Positions 43,208 to 51,814 of a stretch of DNA of 64,000 nucleotides are shown one piece after another (positions within the stretch are counted from its first letter, which is position 1; each line of letters begins with the position of its first letter). Below the pieces are notes generated by a model that worked only from the letters and a program-made list of their open reading frames with translations, had not been told where the DNA came from and ran no database searches. The translations under genes and the position numbers were made by a program. The DNA comes from an uncultured Sutterella sp. (GTDB taxonomy: Bacteria; Pseudomonadota; Gammaproteobacteria; Burkholderiales; Burkholderiaceae_F): assembly GCA_934255515.1 (NCBI GenBank), contig CAKQON010000001.1:1-64000 (forward strand). Reading direction: 5' to 3'.

Positions 43208-44722
43208 TTAAAGCTCGCGCGTGCGGCGCTCGTTCAGAGCTTCGCGAACCACTTCCGCATCGAGGAAATGGTGCGGGCCGTCCTTCAGAATCTGTTCGCT
43301 TTCGTGGCCTTTGCCGGCAACGAGGACGAGATCCTCAGGCGCCGCCTCGAGAATCGCTTCATGAATGGCTTCGCGCCGGTCCGTCACGATGCGCACGTTT
43401 TTTGCGCCCCCGGCGCCCGCCGCTACCTGGCGGACAATGCTTTCAGGATCCTCGCTTCGCGGATTGTCGCTCGTCACGATCACGTGGTCGGAAAGCCTTG
43501 CGGCAATGGCGCCCATGATGGGGCGCTTCCCCGGATCGCGGTCGCCTCCGCAGCCGAATACCGTCCAGAGCTTTCCGCCCCGGGCGTGCACGCCCGAGAG
43601 AAGGCTTTCGAGCGCCTTTTCGAGCGCGTCGGGCGTGTGGCAGAAATCAACGACGCCGAGCGGCATCCCTTCCGAATAAACGGGCTGCATGCGCCCGGGA
43701 GGGGGTTCGAGCGCCGCAACTCCCCTGACGACATCGTCAAGGGGATAGCCGAGCGCGAGCATGGCGGCAATGACCTCGAGGGCATTGTCGACGTTGAAGA
43801 GCCCCACCGCCGGAAGCGACACTTCGCGGGTTTCGCCCTCAGCCCTGAGCGTAAAGGCCATCCCGCGGCCGGTCGACCGGCAGTCACAGGCATCGAGCGC
43901 GTGCGCGGCCGAAACCGCTTTGCGGAGCGCTTCGCCTTTTCCCTCGCGCCCCGTCGTCCAGACGGGAATGCCGTGCGCCTGAGCCGTCGCCGCAAAGCGC
44001 GCGCTTAAGGGATCTTCGGCATTCACCACCGCCGCGCCAAGTCCGGGCCAGCGGAAAAGGATTTCCTTCGCATCCGCATAGGCTTCCATGGTGTGATGGT
44101 AGTCGAGATGGTCGCGCGAGAGGTTCGTGAAGATCCCGACGCGGAAGTGCGAGCCCGAGAGCCGTCCCTGCTCGAGCCCGACCGAGCTCGCCTCAACGGC
44201 GAAGGCCTTCGCGCCATCGCGCGCGAGCCTTGCGTAAAGGCTTTCGAGCGTAACGGCATCGGGCGTCGTCAGGTGCGGCGCAGGGATCTGTCTGCCGTTG
44301 AAGAAAATGCCCACAGTGCCGATCACAGCGGCCGGGGCGCCCAGCTTCGTGAGGAGCTGTCCGAGCCAGAACGTGCTCGTAGTCTTGCCGTTCGTGCCGG
44401 TGACGGCAACGCCCGTCATCTTCTGAGAGGCGTCGCCGTAAAAAAGCGCGGCGATCTCGCCCAGACGCGCGGCAAGGTGCGAGACCGCGAGCGACGCCAC
44501 CGGATAGTGTTCGCCCCGCGGCGTCCCGTCGGCCTCGTAAATCACGCCGGCGGCGCCGCGGGCTGCCGCCACGCGGATGAAGGCGCGGCCGTCCGACTTC
44601 GTGCCGGGAATGGCGCAGAAGATGTCGCCCGGGCGCACTTCGCGGCTGTCGAGCTTCATTTCCGTCCCTTCGTGGACGAGCTTATGCATCCAGTCGACGA
44701 CTTCCCTGTTGGTTCTGGTCAT
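43208..44722 (-). CDS. murE: UDP-MurNAc-dipeptide--diamino-acid ligase MurE
   Basis: Adds the third stem-peptide residue. The 504-residue product has LDSREVRPGDIFCAIPGTKSDG, the ATP loop GTNGKTTSTFWL, EASSVGLEQGRLSG and the C-terminal specificity motif DNPRSEDP. The DNPR sequence is the signature for meso-diaminopimelate rather than lysine. ftsI lies directly upstream. Confidence 0.97.
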   Translation of the reverse strand: MTRTNREVVDWMHKLVHEGTEMKLDSREVRPGDIFCAIPGTKSDGRAFIRVAAARGAAGVIYEADGTPRGEHYPVASLAVSHLAARLGEIAALFYGDASQKMTGVAVTGTNGKTTSTFWLGQLLTKLGAPAAVIGTVGIFFNGRQIPAPHLTTPDAVTLESLYARLARDGAKAFAVEASSVGLEQGRLSGSHFRVGIFTNLSRDHLDYHHTMEAYADAKEILFRWPGLGAAVVNAEDPLSARFAATAQAHGIPVWTTGREGKGEALRKAVSAAHALDACDCRSTGRGMAFTLRAEGETREVSLPAVGLFNVDNALEVIAAMLALGYPLDDVVRGVAALEPPPGRMQPVYSEGMPLGVVDFCHTPDALEKALESLLSGVHARGGKLWTVFGCGGDRDPGKRPIMGAIAARLSDHVIVTSDNPRSEDPESIVRQVAAGAGGAKNVRIVTDRREAIHEAILEAAPEDLVLVAGKGHESEQILKDGPHHFLDAEVVREALNERRTREL

Positions 44723-44762
44723 ATTTGCCGGAGCTCCTTCTTCAATTCACTCTTCTCTTCGT

Positions 44763-46586
44763 TCAGTTCCGTATGCGGGTGAGGAATCCGCCGCCCCCGG
44801 ACAAGGGTTCCTCGTCGGGCGAGACCATCTGCGTGCGGAGCGCCCCTTCGGCCACCTCGCGGAAAACCGGTCCCGCCACGGTGCCGCCGTAGCGGCTTCC
44901 CTTCTTGGGTTCGTCGATCATGACGGCGACGATGAAGCGCGGATTCACGGCGGGCACGATGCCCACGAAGCTCGCCACGGTGTCCTTCGTGTACTTGCCG
45001 TTCTTCACCTTGTTCGCCGTGCCGGTCTTCCCGGCCACCGAGTAGCCGGCGACGCGGATCTGCGACCCCGTGCCGCCGCGGCTCATGGTCTTCATCATCA
45101 TGGCGCGGATGAGGCGCACGGTTTCGGGCCGGAAGACGCGCTCGCCCGTCACGGTTTCGCCGGGACGGCGCTTGTAGAGCGTGAGGTCGATCACGTCGCC
45201 GTTCCTCGCAATCGCCGTATAGGCGCGCACGAGCTGCATGAGGGACACCGAAACGCCGTGCCCGTAGGAGATCGTCGCCTGCTCAATCGGGCGCCAGGAC
45301 TTGGCCGGCCGCAGGCGTCCTGCCGTCGCGCCGGGAAAGCCGATCTTGGGCGGCTGTCCGAAGCCGAGCGCCGTATACATGTCCCAGAGCGTCTGCGGCG
45401 CCATCTCAAGCGCGATCTTCGCCGTGCCGATGTTGGACGACTTGGCGACGATTTCAGCCACCGTCAGAAGCCCGTAGTCGTGCGTGTCGCCGATCGTGCG
45501 GTCGTTGATGGTGAGCTTTCCCGGCGCCGTCTGAATGGTCGTCGTCGGATCGATAAGGCCGAGGTCGATCGCCTTCGCAATGGCAAAGGGCTTCATGGTC
45601 GAGCCCGGCTCGAACTGATCGGTGAGGACGCGGTTTCGCATCTGCTCGAAGAGCATGGTCGAGCGGTCGTTCGGGTCGTAGGTCGGCACATTCGCAAGCG
45701 CAATCACCTCGCCCGTATCCACGTCCGCAACCACCACGGCGCCCGCGAGCGCCCCGGTCTTCTCAACCTGGGCGCGCAGCGCCTCATAGGCGAGGAACTG
45801 TACGCGCGAATCGATCGAGAGCGTAATATCGCGCCCGGGCACCGCTTCCTTCTGCCAGATGTCGTCGATGATGCGGCCGCGCGCATCGCGAATCACGCGC
45901 CGCGCGCCGGGGCTCCCGGCAAGCTGGCGGTCGCTCGCGAGCTCAATGCCTTCCTGCCCGCGGTCGTCGCGCCCGGTAAAGCCCACCACATGCGCCGTCA
46001 CGGGGCCGTCGGGATATTCGCGCAGCACCTCGGGCTTGATGCCGACCCCGGGGAGACCAAGCTTTCTCACGGCTTCGGCGGTGCGCACGTCGCAGTTGCG
46101 CTCAATCGTCACGAAGCGCGTGTTCTCGGCTTTGAGCTTTCCGCCCACATAGGCGGGATCGAGCCCGAGCACGTCGGCGAGCTTCCGGATGTCTTCCTTT
46201 GAAACCCCCTGCGAGAGTTGCGGATCCGCCCAGATGCTGCGCACGGGCTGAGAAGCCGCCAGCACGACGCCGTTGCGGTCGAGGATTTCGCCCCGCTCGC
46301 CCGCAATCGTAAGCGTGCGCGCATAGCGCTTTTCGCCTTCGTCCTGAAGAAAGTCGTTCGATACCACCTGCAACCAGAAGGCGCGCCCGGCAAGGCCGAA
46401 GAAGGCGACCGTGATACCGAGAAAGAGCACGTACGTGCGCCAGCGCGGAATCGGAATGACGATGAGCGGGCTCTCGGCGCTCTGGGGCTGCGCCTCGCGC
46501 GCAGCCCGGTCGCGCTGAATGACCGTCTTCAGGAAATTCCAGACGGACTGACCGGCGGCCGAAATGAGATCCTTCACGCGGTTCAC
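44763..46586 (-). CDS. ftsI: Septal transpeptidase FtsI (PBP3)
   Basis: Class B penicillin-binding protein cross-linking septal peptidoglycan together with FtsW. The 607-residue product has a cytoplasmic head, one membrane segment (about 51-70), the pedestal domain (RGEILDRNGVVLA) and the transpeptidase domain with the active-site motif STMK (Ser329, Lys332), SSN (383-385) and KTGT (520-523). The ATG overlaps the ftsL stop (ATGA). Confidence 0.96.
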   Translation of the reverse strand: MNRVKDLISAAGQSVWNFLKTVIQRDRAAREAQPQSAESPLIVIPIPRWRTYVLFLGITVAFFGLAGRAFWLQVVSNDFLQDEGEKRYARTLTIAGERGEILDRNGVVLAASQPVRSIWADPQLSQGVSKEDIRKLADVLGLDPAYVGGKLKAENTRFVTIERNCDVRTAEAVRKLGLPGVGIKPEVLREYPDGPVTAHVVGFTGRDDRGQEGIELASDRQLAGSPGARRVIRDARGRIIDDIWQKEAVPGRDITLSIDSRVQFLAYEALRAQVEKTGALAGAVVVADVDTGEVIALANVPTYDPNDRSTMLFEQMRNRVLTDQFEPGSTMKPFAIAKAIDLGLIDPTTTIQTAPGKLTINDRTIGDTHDYGLLTVAEIVAKSSNIGTAKIALEMAPQTLWDMYTALGFGQPPKIGFPGATAGRLRPAKSWRPIEQATISYGHGVSVSLMQLVRAYTAIARNGDVIDLTLYKRRPGETVTGERVFRPETVRLIRAMMMKTMSRGGTGSQIRVAGYSVAGKTGTANKVKNGKYTKDTVASFVGIVPAVNPRFIVAVMIDEPKKGSRYGGTVAGPVFREVAEGALRTQMVSPDEEPLSGGGGFLTRIRN

Positions 46587-46966
46587 GGCTTCGCTCCCTG
46601 TCCGGACGAGCCGGACGCGGCCCCGGCCGCCTTCGCCGCATCGAGTTCCCTGCGTAGTTCAGGGAGGAAGTCGATTCCACCGTCCGGAGCCTCCACAAGC
46701 GTCACGGTATCGACGCCCGTTGCGCCGGCGAGGTCGAGCATGGCCGCGCCCGCGCCGATATTGCCCGCAAGCGACGCACGGCGGACCTGCATCTCGAGGT
46801 TCGCCTGATCATCAAGAAGCCTCCGGTGCACATCCGCCTCGTGCTCGTGCGCGACGAAAAGCTGCCGCGCCTGCCAGTGAAGCTCAACAAGGCCGAGCGC
46901 GCTCAGAAAGAGCGCGACGCCGAGCACCGCCGCCCAGATGATTTCCGCGCGCGCAACGCTTTTCAT
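46583..46966 (-). CDS. ftsL: Cell division protein FtsL
   Basis: Small bitopic member of the FtsQLB complex. The 127-residue product has one membrane segment (about 8-28), then a heptad-type helix ([26 protein letters not shown]) and an Ala/Gly/Ser-rich tail. Assignment rests on size, topology and position between rsmH and ftsI, because FtsL sequence is poorly conserved. It overlaps both neighbours by four bases. Confidence 0.88.
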   Translation of the reverse strand: MKSVARAEIIWAAVLGVALFLSALGLVELHWQARQLFVAHEHEADVHRRLLDDQANLEMQVRRASLAGNIGAGAAMLDLAGATGVDTVTLVEAPDGGIDFLPELRRELDAAKAAGAASGSSGQGAKP

Positions 46967-47922
46967 CGCGTCTCCTCCGGCTCCCAGGGACGGGCCGTGC
47001 GGGTGCCGGCGCGAAGCACCGAGGAGCGTGCGCGTGGGTTTTCCTCCGCCTCGCGCTTCGAGGGGAGAATTCTTTCCACATCGCGGAACCAGGGCTCCTC
47101 GTTGAAGCCCGCGGGCACGGGCAGCCGCGGGTCAAGCGCATGCCCGGGATTCCTCGCGCGGTCGAAGAACCGCTTCACGATCCGGTCTTCAAGCGAATGG
47201 AAGCTGATGACGGCGAGCCGCCCCTCAGGAGAGAGAAGCGACGCAGCGGCGTCGAGCGCCTCCCGGAGCTCGTCGAGCTCGTGATTGATTTGAATGCGTA
47301 TCGCCTGGAAGGTCCGCGTTGCCGGATGCTGCGCGCTGTCGCGGCGGTTTTTGGGCACCGCGCCCTCAACGAGGCGCGCGAGCTCCCCCGTCGTGGCAAG
47401 GGGCGCAATTTTTCTCTGCGCGACGATCGCGCCCGCAATGCGCCGGGCGAAGCGCTCCTCGCCGTAATCCGCAATTACCCGGGCAATTTCGTCCATATTG
47501 GCGTGCATAAGCCACTCCGCCGCGGTTTCTCCCGCAGAGGTATCCATTCTCATGTCGAGGGGCCCGTCGAAGCGGAAGGAAAAGCCGCGCCCCGGATCGT
47601 CGATCTGAGGCGACGAAACGCCGATGTCGAGAAATACCCCGTCGACCGCATCGATCCCGATGGCGGCGAGAGACGGCTTCATGGAGGAGAAGGGCGCATG
47701 AATGATCTGAAAGCGCGGGTCGCGGATTTCAGCCGCCGCCGCGACCGCCTGCGGATCGCGGTCGAACGCGATGAGGCGTCCCTTGGGAGAGAGCCGCTTC
47801 AGAATCAGCCGGCTGTGGCCGCCCCGTCCGAAAGTGCCGTCCACATAAAGTCCGTCGGGAGAACGCACCAGCGCTTCCGGAGCTTCCTGACTGAGAACGG
47901 GGAGATGGAGAAAGGCGGACAT
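46963..47922 (-). CDS. rsmH: 16S rRNA m4C1402 methyltransferase RsmH
   Basis: SAM-dependent methyltransferase modifying the decoding centre (formerly MraW). The 319-residue product begins [19 protein letters not shown], then [14 protein letters not shown] (SAM motif), [26 protein letters not shown] and the C-terminal [15 protein letters not shown] use the ATG at 47922; an in-frame TTG seven codons upstream is less likely. It is the second gene of the dcw cluster. Confidence 0.96.
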   Translation of the reverse strand: MSAFLHLPVLSQEAPEALVRSPDGLYVDGTFGRGGHSRLILKRLSPKGRLIAFDRDPQAVAAAAEIRDPRFQIIHAPFSSMKPSLAAIGIDAVDGVFLDIGVSSPQIDDPGRGFSFRFDGPLDMRMDTSAGETAAEWLMHANMDEIARVIADYGEERFARRIAGAIVAQRKIAPLATTGELARLVEGAVPKNRRDSAQHPATRTFQAIRIQINHELDELREALDAAASLLSPEGRLAVISFHSLEDRIVKRFFDRARNPGHALDPRLPVPAGFNEEPWFRDVERILPSKREAEENPRARSSVLRAGTRTARPWEPEETR

Positions 47923-48003
47923 GGAGTCGATTCCGGACGGCAAGGAAATAAGTAATGCGGAAGCAGAAGCTTCCAGGAAAGTGAGAGGAAGAGCCCCGGG
48001 CGC

Positions 48004-48423
48004 TCAGAAATTGAATCCGGCCGGATCGAACCCCTCGGCGAGCGAAGCTTCCTCATTCGCCCTGAGCGCAGCCCGATCCCAGAGTTCGAGATGTTCGCCG
48101 AGACCCACCAGCGCGCAATCGCGCTCGAGCCCGGCGAGCTCCCTCAGATCCTTCGGAATGAGAATGCGGCCGGCGGCATCGGGCTTGAGTTCCAGAGCGC
48201 TCCCGAGCACAAGGCGCACGAACCCTCTCGCGCTCCAGGGGAGCAAAAGAAGCTTCTCGCGCCGCGGCGCCCAGGCTTCAGCCGGGTAAAGGAGCAGACA
48301 TCCGTCGGGATGGCGGGCGGCGACGATTTCGCCGCCCTGCGCTTCAAGCTCATCCCGAACGCGCCTGGGAAGAGCGAGCCTCCCCTTGCTGTCGAGCGTA
48401 ACGAGCGAAGTTCCCTGAAACAC
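48004..48423 (-). CDS. mraZ: Transcriptional regulator MraZ
   Basis: AbrB-like ring-forming regulator of the dcw cluster. The 139-residue product starts MFQGTSLVTLDSKGRLALPRRVRDEL, the first of two MraZ repeats; the second includes DAAGRILIPKDLRELAGL. It opens the cluster, 81 bases before rsmH. Three operator boxes lie about 55-80 bases upstream, so it probably controls its own operon. Confidence 0.96.
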   Translation of the reverse strand: MFQGTSLVTLDSKGRLALPRRVRDELEAQGGEIVAARHPDGCLLLYPAEAWAPRREKLLLLPWSARGFVRLVLGSALELKPDAAGRILIPKDLRELAGLERDCALVGLGEHLELWDRAALRANEEASLAEGFDPAGFNF

Positions 48424-48476
48424 CTGTGATTTCCGATCAAAGCCTGTAGACGGGAATGCCTCCCCCTAAGAGACAC

Positions 48477-48502
48477 CTCCACTTAATCCCACATTTTCCC
48501 AC
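48477..48502 (-). promoter_or_regulatory. MraZ operator: three boxes at 10-base spacing
   Basis: On the minus strand the hexamers GTGGGA (48497-48502), GTGGGA (48487-48492) and GTGGAG (48477-48482) recur with exact 10-base periodicity, which is the known MraZ binding pattern of TGGG-type direct repeats. A -10-like TATACA lies upstream at 48540-48545 with no good -35. The boxes would fall in the early transcribed region. Confidence 0.85.
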
Positions 48503-48591
48503 ACCCTGCGGAGAACGGAGGGAGATTTCGCCTTTGATATGTATAGAAGTTTGATCGGAGAAAAGCTCCGGGCAAAAAGGCGCGGAGAACG

Positions 48592-48632
48592 AAAAAAACC
48601 GCCCCGGGGAAAGCATCGTCCCGTGAGCGGCT
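48592..48632 (-). terminator. Terminator after rnpB
   Basis: Minus-strand stem AGCCGCTC (48625-48632) with GGGCGGTT (48597-48604), with a further CGGG/CCCG pairing inside the loop, followed by seven T's. It separates rnpB from the dcw operon. Confidence 0.75.
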
Positions 48633-48675
48633 TCTGAAGCCATATGAATATGAAGAATAAGGAGCAGCAGCCCCC

Positions 48676-49003
48676 GAAAGCTCCCGTGTAAGCCGGATTC
48701 TGTCGGCAAAGGACCCGAAAGTCCCCTGCTGGCGGCCATTCGTCTAGGACGACACTCGCGCACCGCCTCAAGCCATCTACCCGCAGCCGGACCGGGCCGG
48801 TCCATCGGCTGCCTATTTGATGTTGCTCCCCGTAGAGATTGCCCGTTTCACCCGGCCCGAAGCCGGCTCGTCTCTGTTGCTCTGATCCGCGCCTTGCGGC
48901 GGAGAGGTGTTACCTCCTACGGCGCCCTGCGGAGTCCGGACTTTCCTCCCGCGGCATGAATGCCGCCGACGACCGCCCGGGGAACTCCCGTCTGGGGAGC
49001 TGC
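48676..49003 (-). ncRNA. rnpB: RNase P RNA, class A
   Basis: Catalytic RNA of RNase P, maturing tRNA 5' ends. The minus strand shows the conserved core GGAGGAAAGTCCGGACTCC near the 5' side, AGAGCAACAGAGA, GGGTGAAACGGG, the GGTAGATGGC-type stretch, GACGAATGGCCGCC, and ACAGAATCCGGCTTAC near the 3' end. Helix P1 closes as AGCTCCC (48995-49001) with GGGAGCT (48679-48685). Ends are therefore accurate to a few bases; about 328 nt, somewhat shorter than E. coli M1 (377). The order rnpB-mraZ is known from other proteobacteria. Confidence 0.93.
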
Positions 49004-49015
49004 TGCAGGAGCGCT

Positions 49016-49044
49016 ACTTTAACGATCTCGCGGCGCCAAAGCAA
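49016..49044 (-). promoter_or_regulatory. Sigma-70 promoter of rnpB
   Basis: Minus strand TTGCTT (49039-49044), 17-base spacer, TAAAGT (49016-49021). The predicted start falls at about 49003-49009, agreeing with the 5' end deduced from helix P1. Confidence 0.6.
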
Positions 49045-49116
49045 GTGCGCAGGCAGATGCCTTGTGCCAAAATGAGGACCTTTTCCCTCTTATTTGTTTT
49101 CACTCTCTTTTCGGCC

Positions 49117-50271
49117 ATGCTGAGACGCTCTTCACTGCGCATCGCACTCGCTTCGCTCGCTTTTGCCGCTGCACTTCCCGCTCATGCGGGCTTCTGGTCC
49201 TCCCTGATCGATACGACCCCTGCGGGCATCGCACGCAGCTCCGAAGACCGCCCGGGCGACTGGGCATCTTTCTGGAGCGACACCAGGGCGGGCGCAGAAA
49301 AAATCATGAGCGACGGGAATTCCATCTGGATTCTTCCCACCTACACGAACCACCCGAGATGGGACTGGCCGCGGCGCGACGAGGAAAACGGCTGGCCGAT
49401 GGGCATGGGGCTCGCGCGGGGCATCATCGACGAGAGGGGCAACGAGCGCCTGCTCTACCTCATCACCTTCGTCGACTCCAACTATCGTCCGGAACCCATG
49501 GCGGGCTATACGTGGGTCGCCCGCTGGCCGCTCGGGAATTCCGGCTTCCACGTGGGCGCGGGCTACCTCGCCGGGATCACGATGAGGGGCGACTACATGT
49601 GGGCTCCGGTGCCGCTCCCGCTTCCGCTCGCCAAGGTGGGAACCGACACGGTTTCCTTCTACGGCACCTGGATTCCCTTCACGAACGTCTTCTTTTTCTT
49701 CTCGACCATCACGCTCGACGACGCGAAGGGCCGCAAAATGCCGCTTTCGCCCGAGAGCCCGTGGGTGAAGACCCCCAACCTTCTCTACGGCAGCTGGGGG
49801 TGGCAGTACACCGACAACGGCGAAAAGTATTCGCCGAGTCGCGTGGGAAGCGACACGGTCTGGAATGCCGGCCTCAGGCGCTATTCAGGCCGCAGCTGGC
49901 AGACGGACCTCAAGTATTCGCGCGCCTCGCATGAAGTCACCCGTACGGACGGTCCGGGAAAAAACGACCTCAGAATCGAGTCCTACACCCTGACCCTCGC
50001 CTACAACATGGACTGGACGAAGACCTTCCGGCTCTTTGCCGGCGCGGGCTTCGGCTACTCGAAGGGCGAAACCGCCTACGCCTCGGACTGGAGCCTTCAT
50101 CCGGCCCTCACGCTCGGCTTCACCTGGGCCGCTGCGGACAACTTCTTCATCACGGGGTCGATGGATACGAATTTCGCGCGCTTCAAAGGTGTTCTCGAGG
50201 ACCGGGGCGACGGCTACACCGTCCGCGCGATGCCGACGAGCTTCACGATCGGCGCGGGTCTTGCGTTCTGA
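49117..50271 (+). CDS. PagP-like lipid A palmitoyltransferase fused to a second beta-barrel domain
   Basis: Outer-membrane protein of 384 residues with a Sec signal peptide (1-24, cleavage after AHA). Residues about 60-200 match PagP, which transfers palmitate from phospholipids to lipid A. The three PagP catalytic residues are present: His79 (YTNHPRW), Asp120 and Ser121 (FVDSNYRPEPMAGYTW). GVTA-like AGITMRGDYMWAPVPLPLPLA and YGTWIPFTNVFFFF continue the fold. The second half (about 215-384) has alternating aromatic strands and a terminal Phe (TIGAGLAF), like a further small barrel; PagP normally ends after about 160 mature residues. An upstream ATG (49072) is possible, but the shorter form gives a cleaner signal peptide. 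Confidence 0.8.
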   Translation: MLRRSSLRIALASLAFAAALPAHAGFWSSLIDTTPAGIARSSEDRPGDWASFWSDTRAGAEKIMSDGNSIWILPTYTNHPRWDWPRRDEENGWPMGMGLARGIIDERGNERLLYLITFVDSNYRPEPMAGYTWVARWPLGNSGFHVGAGYLAGITMRGDYMWAPVPLPLPLAKVGTDTVSFYGTWIPFTNVFFFFSTITLDDAKGRKMPLSPESPWVKTPNLLYGSWGWQYTDNGEKYSPSRVGSDTVWNAGLRRYSGRSWQTDLKYSRASHEVTRTDGPGKNDLRIESYTLTLAYNMDWTKTFRLFAGAGFGYSKGETAYASDWSLHPALTLGFTWAAADNFFITGSMDTNFARFKGVLEDRGDGYTVRAMPTSFTIGAGLAF

Positions 50272-50286
50272 AACGCTTCACTTCCT

Positions 50287-50301
50287 TCTGTTAATAACAG
50301 A
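50287..50301. promoter_or_regulatory. Perfect 15-base palindrome upstream of hemL
   Basis: TCTGTTAATAACAGA, an odd palindrome (7+1+7), lies 16 bases after the pagP-like stop and just before a -10-like TAGAAT (50317-50322). It is AT-rich in a GC-rich setting and overlaps the -35 position, so it could be an operator for hemL. The regulator is unknown. Confidence 0.4.
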
Positions 50302-50347
50302 GAAAGAGTCCGCTCGTAGAATGCGGACCCCAAGAACACCTGCTGTC

Positions 50348-50374
50348 CCGGCGGCGCCTTTCTTTCGCCGCCGG
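50348..50374 (+). terminator. Hairpin between the pagP-like gene and hemL
   Basis: Perfect 9-base stem CCGGCGGCG / CGCCGCCGG with a 9-base loop, followed by AATCCTTCTTT. It may be the 3' terminator of the pagP-like gene or lie in the hemL leader, because hemL begins 27 bases later. Confidence 0.5.
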
Positions 50375-50400
50375 AATCCTTCTTTCCGGAGTTAATTTCC

Positions 50401-51684
50401 ATGGACCGCAATCAGGCGCTCCTCGAGCGCGCACAGAAAGTCATTCCCGGCGGCGTCAACTCGCCCGTCCGCGCCTTCCGTTCAGTGGGCGGCGCCCCGC
50501 GCTTCATCGAGCGCGCCAAGGGCCCCTACATGTGGGACGTTGAGGAAAAGCGCTTCACCGACTATGTGTGCTCCTGGGGTCCGATGATCCTCGGCCACAA
50601 CGATCCGGATGTCGTCGAGGCCGTCCATGCCGCGGTCGACCGCGGCCTTTCCTTCGGCGCCGCCACCCGCGCCGAGGTTGAAATCGCCGAAGAGATCACG
50701 CGCCTCATTCCCTCGATGGAAGAGGTGCGCCTCGTGAGCTCCGGCACGGAAGCGGGCATGTCCGCCATTCGACTCGCCCGCGGCTTCACGGGCCGCAACC
50801 GCATCATCAAGTTCGAGGGTTGCTACCACGGCCACTCGGACGCGCTCCTCGTGAAGGCGGGCTCGGGTCTTCTCACCTTCGGCAATCCCTCGTCCGCAGG
50901 CGTTCCGGCCTCCGTCACCGAGCATACACTCGTTCTCGAATACAACAACCCCCAGCAGCTCGAGGACGCCTTCCGCAAGTACGGCGACGAAATCGCCTGC
51001 GTGATCGTTGAAGCCTTTGCCGGCAACATGAATCTTGTGCGCGGCAGCCAGGAATTCATCGACACGATGCGCCGCCTCTGCACCGAACACGGGGCGCTCC
51101 TCATCGTCGACGAAGTGATGACGGGCTTCCGCGTTGCACTGAAGGGCGCTCAGTCGCTCTTCAACGTCACCCCCGACATCACCATGCTCGGCAAGGTGAT
51201 CGGCGGCGGCATGCCGGTCGCCGCCTTCGGCGGCCGCGCCGACATCATGCAGAAGATCGCCCCCTGCGGCCCGGTCTATCAGGCGGGCACGCTCTCGGGG
51301 AACCCCGTCGCCGTCGCCTGCGGCATGGCGACCCTCAAGAAGATTCAGGCTCCGGGCTTTTACGATCGTCTCGGCGCCCAGACCTCGCGCCTCGTCAACG
51401 GCCTCGCCGCCGCGGCGAAGGATGCGGGCGTTCCGTTCTCGGCAGACTCCGTGGGCGGCATGTTCGGCATCTACTTCCTCCCCGAGCGTCCGCACGGCTT
51501 TGCCGACGTGATGAAGGCCGACCAGCACGCCTTCAATACGTTCTTCCACGGCATGCTCGACCGCGGCTGCTACTTTGCGCCGTCGACCTTCGAAGCGGGA
51601 TTCGTCTCGATCGCTCACACCGACGAAGTGATCGATTCGACCATCGCCGCTGCCCGGGAGGTCTTCGCCTCCATGGCAAAGTAA
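50401..51684 (+). CDS. hemL: Glutamate-1-semialdehyde 2,1-aminomutase
   Basis: PLP enzyme forming 5-aminolevulinate for tetrapyrrole synthesis by the C5 pathway. The 427-residue product has the family length, [15 protein letters not shown] near the start, the [12 protein letters not shown] stretch and the PLP lysine Lys265 in [17 protein letters not shown] nine bases upstream supports the ATG. No other haem genes are adjacent. Confidence 0.97.
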   Translation: MDRNQALLERAQKVIPGGVNSPVRAFRSVGGAPRFIERAKGPYMWDVEEKRFTDYVCSWGPMILGHNDPDVVEAVHAAVDRGLSFGAATRAEVEIAEEITRLIPSMEEVRLVSSGTEAGMSAIRLARGFTGRNRIIKFEGCYHGHSDALLVKAGSGLLTFGNPSSAGVPASVTEHTLVLEYNNPQQLEDAFRKYGDEIACVIVEAFAGNMNLVRGSQEFIDTMRRLCTEHGALLIVDEVMTGFRVALKGAQSLFNVTPDITMLGKVIGGGMPVAAFGGRADIMQKIAPCGPVYQAGTLSGNPVAVACGMATLKKIQAPGFYDRLGAQTSRLVNGLAAAAKDAGVPFSADSVGGMFGIYFLPERPHGFADVMKADQHAFNTFFHGMLDRGCYFAPSTFEAGFVSIAHTDEVIDSTIAAAREVFASMAK

Positions 51685-51698
51685 TCTTCAGGGACTAT

Positions 51699-51783
51699 AG
51701 GGGCAGGCGGAAAGCCTGTCCCGGACACCCTGTCCTCCGGCGCGTTCCTCCGCCCGCATTCGGGAGCCTTGAGAGAACGCGCC
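51699..51783 (+). other. Hairpin-rich gap between hemL and dsbD
   Basis: Two strong inverted repeats and an inner one fill this 130-base gap: GGGGCAGGC / GCCTGTCCC (51700-51722, 5-base loop, one G-U pair), and GGCGCGTTC / GAACGCGCC (51739-51747 with 51775-51783) enclosing CCCG/CGGG. None has a T-run. They may form the hemL 3' end and a structured dsbD leader. No known riboswitch is recognised. Confidence 0.45.
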
Positions 51784-51814
51784 GTTCCCGTATTTGATTC
51801 CCCGACAAAACGCC

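Noticed and set aside
48907-49116. In-frame upstream extension of the pagP-like gene
   Set aside because: It would read through the rnpB 5' end and promoter and has no signal-like or PagP-like content; the signal peptide starts at 49117.
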